A DNA stretch of 64,000 nt from Scytonema sp035967975 (GTDB lineage Bacteria > Cyanobacteriota > Cyanobacteriia > Cyanobacteriales > Nostocaceae): contig JAWQFQ010000023.1 in the NCBI GenBank assembly GCA_035967975.1, positions 1 to 64,000 of the forward strand. The letters run 5' to 3'. The notes beneath the pieces are model-generated. The model did not search any database and was not told the origin of the DNA. It was given only the letters and a program-made list of their open reading frames with translations. Below are positions 59,318-64,000 of the stretch, in pieces; the stretch's first letter is position 1; each line of letters opens with the position of its first letter. The position numbers and the translations under genes were made by a program.

Positions 59318-61699
59318 ATGACTCTAACTCCCTCTCCTTCGCCCCATTCCAGTAACCGCAAGCCATCGAAGCTTTCTGGGCAAAAACAGCAGTGGAGTTT
59401 CACAACCAAGGTGATGGCTTTGGCAGTTTCTGTAAGTATGCTACCAGTATTATTACTGGGTACAGGTGCTTATTTGGGTGGTCAGTTAATCTACCGACAG
59501 ACGCTCCAGGTCCAAGGGAGACGACAAGCATCATCTACCCTACAAACGCCACTGACATCTCTACTCATTGCGACTGGAGTTACAGCAGTATTAGCCGGTG
59601 CAAGTGCTGTGTTCTTGGCAAATCGTGCTGTTTATCGAGTTATCAAGGCTTCCAAAACTTCTACCAAGGTGGTCAATAGATTGTTGCGTGAAGAAAGTGA
59701 TACTCATCCGACAGATGCTCATAAAGATGAACTGGTTGCTTTAGAGACAAATCTCAAGTTGATAGAACAGCAACTACCGGATATCTTATGGAGGCAAGAA
59801 GCAGCAGCGGAGCGTTCTCAGTTATTGATGAATATTAGTCACCACATTTGGGGAGCACGTTCGGAAGAAGAGGTTTTAAGAACTGCTGTGGAGGAAGTTC
59901 GTCAAGCTTTTAAAACAGACCGCGTGATTGTGTTCCGCTTTGACAGAAACTGGGATGGATCTGTGGTAGAAGAATCAGTGGCACCTGGTTGGCCCAAAGC
60001 TTTATGGTCTACAGTCCACGATCCCTGTTTTGCAGAAGAATATATAGAAAAATATCGCCAAGGTCGCGTTCATGCGATTGACAATATTTATGAAGCTGAT
60101 ACGACTGAATGTCATATTGCTCTACTGGAGCGATTTGCGGTCAAGGCGAATTTGGTCGCTCCTATTATTCGTGAAAACCAGCTCTATGGTTTACTGATTG
60201 CTCATCAGTGTTCTAGTCCTCGTGTTTGGCAAAATTCTGAGAAAACTTTATTAGCTCAATTGGCTGCTCAGGTTAGTTTTGCTCTTGACCATGCGAAATT
60301 GTTAGAGCAAGTAGACGCAAAAGCCTCTCAACTCCAGCTATTTATCGATATTACCCGTCGTATTCGAGCGTCGCTCATTGAAGAAGATATTTTAAAAACG
60401 ACTGTTGAAGAAATCCGCAAAGCAATAAGAACGGATCGCGTTATCGTTTTTGGCTTTGATGCTAATTGGTATGGAATTGTCTTGGCAGAATCAGTAGTTC
60501 CAGGTTTTCCGAAAGCGTTGCGAGCAGAGATCGAAGACCCCTGTTTTGTCAATGGTTATGTAGACCAGTATCAAGCAGGTCGTGTTCGGGCGATCGCTAA
60601 TATTTATGAAGCAGATTTAACCGATTGTCACATTAACCAACTCGAACGCTTTGCTGTTCAAGCCAATTTGGTGGCTCCTATCCTCAAAGATGACAAACTA
60701 TTCGGTTTATTAATTGCCCATCAATGCTCCAAAACCCGAAACTGGGAACAGGAGGAAATTGATTTGTTCGCTCAGTTAGCTATGCAAGTTGGATTTGCGC
60801 TAGACCACGCTCGACTCCTGAATAAGTTAGAGCAAGCGTACCAAGTGTCTGAAACTGCATCTCAAGAGCAATATCAGCAAAAAGAAGCTCTTCAGCGTCA
60901 AGTGTTAGCACTGCTGAAACAACATCAAAAATCTGTCCAAATTCTGACACAGGAGGCGTTAAGTCAAAGAGAGTCCGTTCAAGTGGCTTACGAGCGCATT
61001 CAAGCTGTGGCTGATTTGTCTCAAGGGATCAGTTCTGTCATTGAACAAATGAAACTTTATAGGCATCAAGTTAATCAGGAAGTACAGGCTGCTTATGAAG
61101 CAATGGTTCGGGTTTTGGATAGTATAGTCACTATCCGACAGGTCATAGTAGAAGCCCCCAAGAAGATTAATCCGTTGGAAGAGACATCCAAAAACCTAAC
61201 TACAGCAATAATTCCAATGGGGAATGAGATTTCGCAACTCAATTTACAAGCAATGAATATAGCGCTAGAGGCGACCCGGAATGGGAATTCCGAACAACAG
61301 GTGAGTGCGATCGCCGGAAAAGTTGTCCTCTCGACTCGACAGTTGAAAGAGAGCCTTGCAGAAACCGAACGCCTTATCAACAAAATTCAAGCAGAAACTC
61401 AGGACGTGATGGTAGCGATACGCGTCGGAACAGAACAGGTAACGACTGGAGCTCAACTCGTAGACATAACACGCGAAAAACTCAGTCAAATTGCTACTGT
61501 CAATACTCAAATGGACTCACTCATTGAGGAAATAACCCAAGTTGCAACCAAACAAATACAGTCTTCGGCAGCTGCAAATCAAGTTATTCTGGAAGTAGCG
61601 AGTGTTGTTAACTACGCTTCAGAAGAATTTACGGCAGTGGTGAAATCTTTCAACCAACTAGCAGCAATAGCTCAAGAATATCCGGATGACGCAGAGTGA
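59318..61699 (+). CDS. Cyanobacteriochrome-type methyl-accepting photoreceptor
   Basis: A 793-residue PixJ-like receptor. Two membrane helices (about 32-54 and 80-103) are followed by a HAMP-like region and two GAF domains. GAF1 has DPCF (C237) and, 28 residues on, ECHI (C265). GAF2 has DPCF (C409) and, again 28 on, DCHI (C437). This two-cysteine spacing is that of DXCF cyanobacteriochromes, which hold a bilin and sense blue/green-range light. The remainder is a coiled MCP signalling part; its tip is diverged (EATRNGNSEQQVSAIAGKV). Bilin binding and phototaxis are inferred. Confidence 0.87.
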   Translation: MTLTPSPSPHSSNRKPSKLSGQKQQWSFTTKVMALAVSVSMLPVLLLGTGAYLGGQLIYRQTLQVQGRRQASSTLQTPLTSLLIATGVTAVLAGASAVFLANRAVYRVIKASKTSTKVVNRLLREESDTHPTDAHKDELVALETNLKLIEQQLPDILWRQEAAAERSQLLMNISHHIWGARSEEEVLRTAVEEVRQAFKTDRVIVFRFDRNWDGSVVEESVAPGWPKALWSTVHDPCFAEEYIEKYRQGRVHAIDNIYEADTTECHIALLERFAVKANLVAPIIRENQLYGLLIAHQCSSPRVWQNSEKTLLAQLAAQVSFALDHAKLLEQVDAKASQLQLFIDITRRIRASLIEEDILKTTVEEIRKAIRTDRVIVFGFDANWYGIVLAESVVPGFPKALRAEIEDPCFVNGYVDQYQAGRVRAIANIYEADLTDCHINQLERFAVQANLVAPILKDDKLFGLLIAHQCSKTRNWEQEEIDLFAQLAMQVGFALDHARLLNKLEQAYQVSETASQEQYQQKEALQRQVLALLKQHQKSVQILTQEALSQRESVQVAYERIQAVADLSQGISSVIEQMKLYRHQVNQEVQAAYEAMVRVLDSIVTIRQVIVEAPKKINPLEETSKNLTTAIIPMGNEISQLNLQAMNIALEATRNGNSEQQVSAIAGKVVLSTRQLKESLAETERLINKIQAETQDVMVAIRVGTEQVTTGAQLVDITREKLSQIATVNTQMDSLIEEITQVATKQIQSSAAANQVILEVASVVNYASEEFTAVVKSFNQLAAIAQEYPDDAE

Positions 61700-61708
61700 A
61701 GAAATATA

Positions 61709-61772
61709 GGGTGTAGGGTGTAGGGTGTAGGGGTGTTGGCGGAGCCTTCCCGCAGGGTACGGTTGTTCGCCC
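61709..61772. repeat. TAGGGTG run joined to GGAGCCTTCCCG repeat
   Basis: Three TAGGGTG units lead directly into GGCGGAGCCTTCCCGCAGG and TTGTTCGCCC, a close copy of the repeat at 1652-1692. Confidence 0.7.
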
Positions 61773-62027
61773 GTATGTACAATGTAGGGGCGAACGGTTG
61801 TTCGCCCATATGCAGATTGAAATGTAAATAAATTACAGCAGTTCTCGGTTGCGTGCAATACACTTTCGAGGGGAGCTAATTGCCCCTATATTGTCGTAAG
61901 AAGCGCGATCGCTAAAGTGCTCGCTCAAAGTATAATCATGAGTCAAATTGCCAATCCCAGACAATCTCTTGAAACTCCCACACCATAAAGGTGATCGGCA
62001 ATTTGAATAAAATTTCTTATGCGTTCA

Positions 62028-62058
62028 TTGTTAGTTGTTAGTTGTTAGTTGTTCTTTA
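62028..62058. repeat. GTTAGTT tandem repeat
   Basis: About four GTTAGTT heptamers, like those at 42652-42697. Confidence 0.75.
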
Positions 62059-62101
62059 CGACTAACCACTATCCACTAACCACTATCTACTATCTACTGT
62101 G

Positions 62102-62332
62102 TCACAAACTTTCCCAAGCTTGGGTAACGACTTTGCTTAACCATCGCCTTTGGTTTGTATCAAGTAGACTATCATCGGCTAGCACTTGGGCGGTCAATTC
62201 TTCCAAAGATTGACCCCGATCGCGGACAATTTTAATAACACCAGCGATCGCAGCAGCAAGCATTTCTTCATCAATCGGCTTTTGCCGCAGTGCAAAGATT
62301 TCTTGTGGGTTGTCTGGGATGGGATAATTCAT
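62102..62332 (-). CDS. Small helical protein, unknown
   Basis: A 76-residue protein: MNYPIPDNPQEIFALRQK, IDEEMLAAAIAGVIKIVRDR, SLEELTAQVLADDSLLD and a final WLSKVVTQAWESL. Mostly helical and acidic with no membrane part. I do not recognise a named family; the text looks like a conserved cyanobacterial small protein. It is divergent from the lycopene cyclase gene, with 159 bp between. Confidence 0.65.
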   Translation of the reverse strand: MNYPIPDNPQEIFALRQKPIDEEMLAAAIAGVIKIVRDRGQSLEELTAQVLADDSLLDTNQRRWLSKVVTQAWESL

Positions 62333-62491
62333 GGCGTGCCTTTACAAAACAACAAAATGAACAATAAATTTGAGAAACTCTTAAAATTTCTTTACTGAAT
62401 CTTTAAGAAAGTGATAGGGCGGAGTCTACCGCAGTTTATTCTTTTGTTAAATCTGCCTAAATGCATAAATTTATTGGAGATTTCAAAGAAA

Positions 62492-64000
62492 ATGCAAGAG
62501 TTACTTTATTTAGAAATCCCAACCCCCGATACAGCCGCAGTTCGTCAGTGGCTACAAGCTGAGTTTGAATCGGGAATTGGGGAGACACAGTGTACTCCAG
62601 AAGGCGTTCGCATAAGAATACCAAAGACTACAGCCAGGGAGGAAAGTACTTCAGGAAAGTTACCAACAGAACTATCTGTCTTCGTATGGTCGGTACAGCG
62701 AACGACCTACCTCAAAGCATTCCGTTGGGGAGACAAACCATTTCCACAAGAACAGCAAATCCTCAAAAGTTTGACAACAGGTCTCAGAAACTGCTTTCCC
62801 CACAACTACCCTGAACCACCAACAATTGATTTATCCGGAAAATCCATTTTTGAAGCACTCGCTCCTTATTATCCTCTCACGACTAAATATTTTCAGAACA
62901 TGCCCAATGGAGAATATGACCTCCAGCGTGTGTATTGGTGGGAGCAAAGATGGCGACAAGGTGTTCGCAATCCCAAGCAACCGCGTCAAGTGGTGTTCTC
63001 TCATCCAGGGGAATGGGGAAAAACAACATCCACTCCCCAATATGACTTGATTTATGTCGGTGGAGCGTTGGGCGTCATCCACGCTGCAGTTATGGCAAAA
63101 CTAGGTTACAAAGTGCTGCTGCTCGAAAGACTACCCTTTGGATGGATGAACCGAGAGTGGAATATTTCTCGCAATGAGATTCAAAGTTTGGTCAATTTAG
63201 GTTTGCTGACTCCCGCAGAAGTGGAAGCAACGATCGCACGGGAGTATAAAGACGGGTTTAACAAATTTTTTGATGCAAATAACCCCAAGCATCTCAAAGC
63301 TCCCATTTTACACACACCCACCGTGCTGAATATCGCGTTAAATTCTGAGAAACTGTTAGAGTTGTGTGGGAAAAAACTGCGTGAGGCTGGTGGTGAAATC
63401 TGGGATGAAACAGAGTTTCTACGAGGCGATGTTTATAATACACAAGTCTTAATTTCTGTCAAGTTTTTGCCTGATGGAACAGAAAAGCAAGTCAGTGGAC
63501 GGCTGCTTGTGGATGCAATGGGGTCCGCTTCGCCTATAGCATGGCAATTGAATGGGAGTCGTGCTTTCGATAGTGTTTGTCCGACAGTAGGCGCAGTAGT
63601 AGAGAGTGGATTTGAACCAGGGGTTTGGGACTCCCAATATGGGGACGTTCTCAACAGTCATGGGGATATTTCACGGGGACGCCAGCTAATTTGGGAATTG
63701 TTTCCAGGTGGAGGTGAAGAATTAACGATTTATTTGTTTCACTACCACCAAGTCAATCCCAAAAATCCTGGTTCTTTACTGGAAATGTACGAAGACTTTT
63801 TCACTATTTTGCCTGAGTACCGACGTTGCGATTTGGACAAATTGGTGTGGAAAAAGCCAACATTTGGTTACATACCAGGACATTTTAGTGTTGGAAGTCG
63901 CGATCGCACGGTGGCTTTTGATCGATTGATTGCGATCGGGGATGCAGCATCGCTTCAATCACCTCTGGTGTTCACTGGTTTTGGTTCTCTAGTCCGGAAC
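62492..64000 (+). CDS. cruA: Lycopene cyclase, CruA-type (partial)
   Basis: An open frame of 503 codons without a stop that runs off the window. An N-terminal extension of about 180 residues (MQELLYLEIPTPDTAAV start) precedes the FAD domain, DLIYVGGALGVIHAAVMAKL, then LLLERLPFGWMNREWNISR, the CruA-type motif. Later LVDAMGSASPIAWQL and RLIAIGDAASLQSPLVFTG are dinucleotide-binding and substrate-side blocks. CruA cyclises lycopene to gamma/beta-carotene. CruP is the main alternative; the long N-terminal part and GALGVIHAAV favour CruA. A weak TTGGAGA lies about 12 bases before the ATG. Confidence 0.85.
   Translation, partial: MQELLYLEIPTPDTAAVRQWLQAEFESGIGETQCTPEGVRIRIPKTTAREESTSGKLPTELSVFVWSVQRTTYLKAFRWGDKPFPQEQQILKSLTTGLRNCFPHNYPEPPTIDLSGKSIFEALAPYYPLTTKYFQNMPNGEYDLQRVYWWEQRWRQGVRNPKQPRQVVFSHPGEWGKTTSTPQYDLIYVGGALGVIHAAVMAKLGYKVLLLERLPFGWMNREWNISRNEIQSLVNLGLLTPAEVEATIAREYKDGFNKFFDANNPKHLKAPILHTPTVLNIALNSEKLLELCGKKLREAGGEIWDETEFLRGDVYNTQVLISVKFLPDGTEKQVSGRLLVDAMGSASPIAWQLNGSRAFDSVCPTVGAVVESGFEPGVWDSQYGDVLNSHGDISRGRQLIWELFPGGGEELTIYLFHYHQVNPKNPGSLLEMYEDFFTILPEYRRCDLDKLVWKKPTFGYIPGHFSVGSRDRTVAFDRLIAIGDAASLQSPLVFTGFGSLVRN

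Larger units (their letters stand above)
61700..62101. other. Gap with dispersed repeats
   Basis: About 400 bases without a gene: a TAGGGTG run (61709-61733), the GGAGCCTTCCCG repeat (61736-61772), a second TTGTTCGCCC fragment (about 61788-61810) and GTTAGTT units (62028-62058). Confidence 0.6.

Noticed and set aside
59392..59679. Second frame in the photoreceptor gene
   Set aside because: Shadow of the well-supported GAF/MCP gene.
62590..63082. Short frames on both strands in the last 1.5 kb
   Set aside because: They are shadows of the continuous lycopene cyclase frame from 62492, which has no stop inside the window.

Overview
The window looks like chromosomal DNA of a filamentous, probably heterocyst-forming, cyanobacterium (order Nostocales). 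The signs are a psbA gene, a psb34-like gene, a CruA-type lycopene cyclase and a fused thiO-thiG. The GCGATCGC octamer (HIP1) is dense, cyanobacterial DUF families are frequent, and many gaps hold tandem heptamers and palindromic repeats. Genus and species cannot be fixed from the sequence alone. No rRNA, tRNA or CRISPR array was recognised.

Layout. 0-15 kb: sugar and envelope genes (SDR epimerase, GT2, GT4 and WecG-type glycosyltransferases) mixed with two oxidoreductases, an aldehyde dehydrogenase, a truncated GMC oxidoreductase and a two-gene DUF4365 locus. 15-26 kb: glutamate dehydrogenase, a lone response regulator, a PIN toxin-antitoxin pair, ABA4-like, monooxygenase-like and DUF3122 genes, an exported intradiol dioxygenase, psbA, and decayed genes (a dioxygenase 3' fragment and a CHAT/CHASE2 remnant). 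26-36 kb: a 2048-residue Ser/Thr kinase-AAA-GAF-histidine kinase-receiver protein followed by a hybrid histidine kinase and a DUF4058 gene. 36-46 kb: a small toxin/partner-like pair, two ABC permeases without partner genes, small cyanobacterial proteins and a three-gene RES-type toxin-antitoxin-like operon. 46-51 kb: a Cache sensor fused to what looks like a pentameric ligand-gated ion-channel module, tail to tail with two periplasmic binding protein genes that have no transporter beside them. 51-64 kb: a TPR protein, psb34, thiO-thiG, a ferredoxin, citramalate synthase, a photoreceptor-type chemotaxis protein with two cyanobacteriochrome GAF domains, and the start of a lycopene cyclase.

Most genes stand alone or in groups of two or three. 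Gaps are filled by several repeat families. The most abundant has an AGAAACCCGGT / ACCGGGTTTCT palindrome, in some copies enclosed by outer arms CAATACGGTTCGG / CCGAACCGTATTG. One copy lies in frame inside the large kinase gene. Two near-identical 167-bp MITE-like elements, another 191-bp inverted-repeat element and a 107-116-bp dispersed repeat were also found.

The leading candidates for unusual biology are the Cache/channel-like fusion beside orphan binding proteins, the double DXCF cyanobacteriochrome receptor, the RES operon with a third membrane-protein gene, the DUF4365 pair and the small toxin-like pair at 36 kb.
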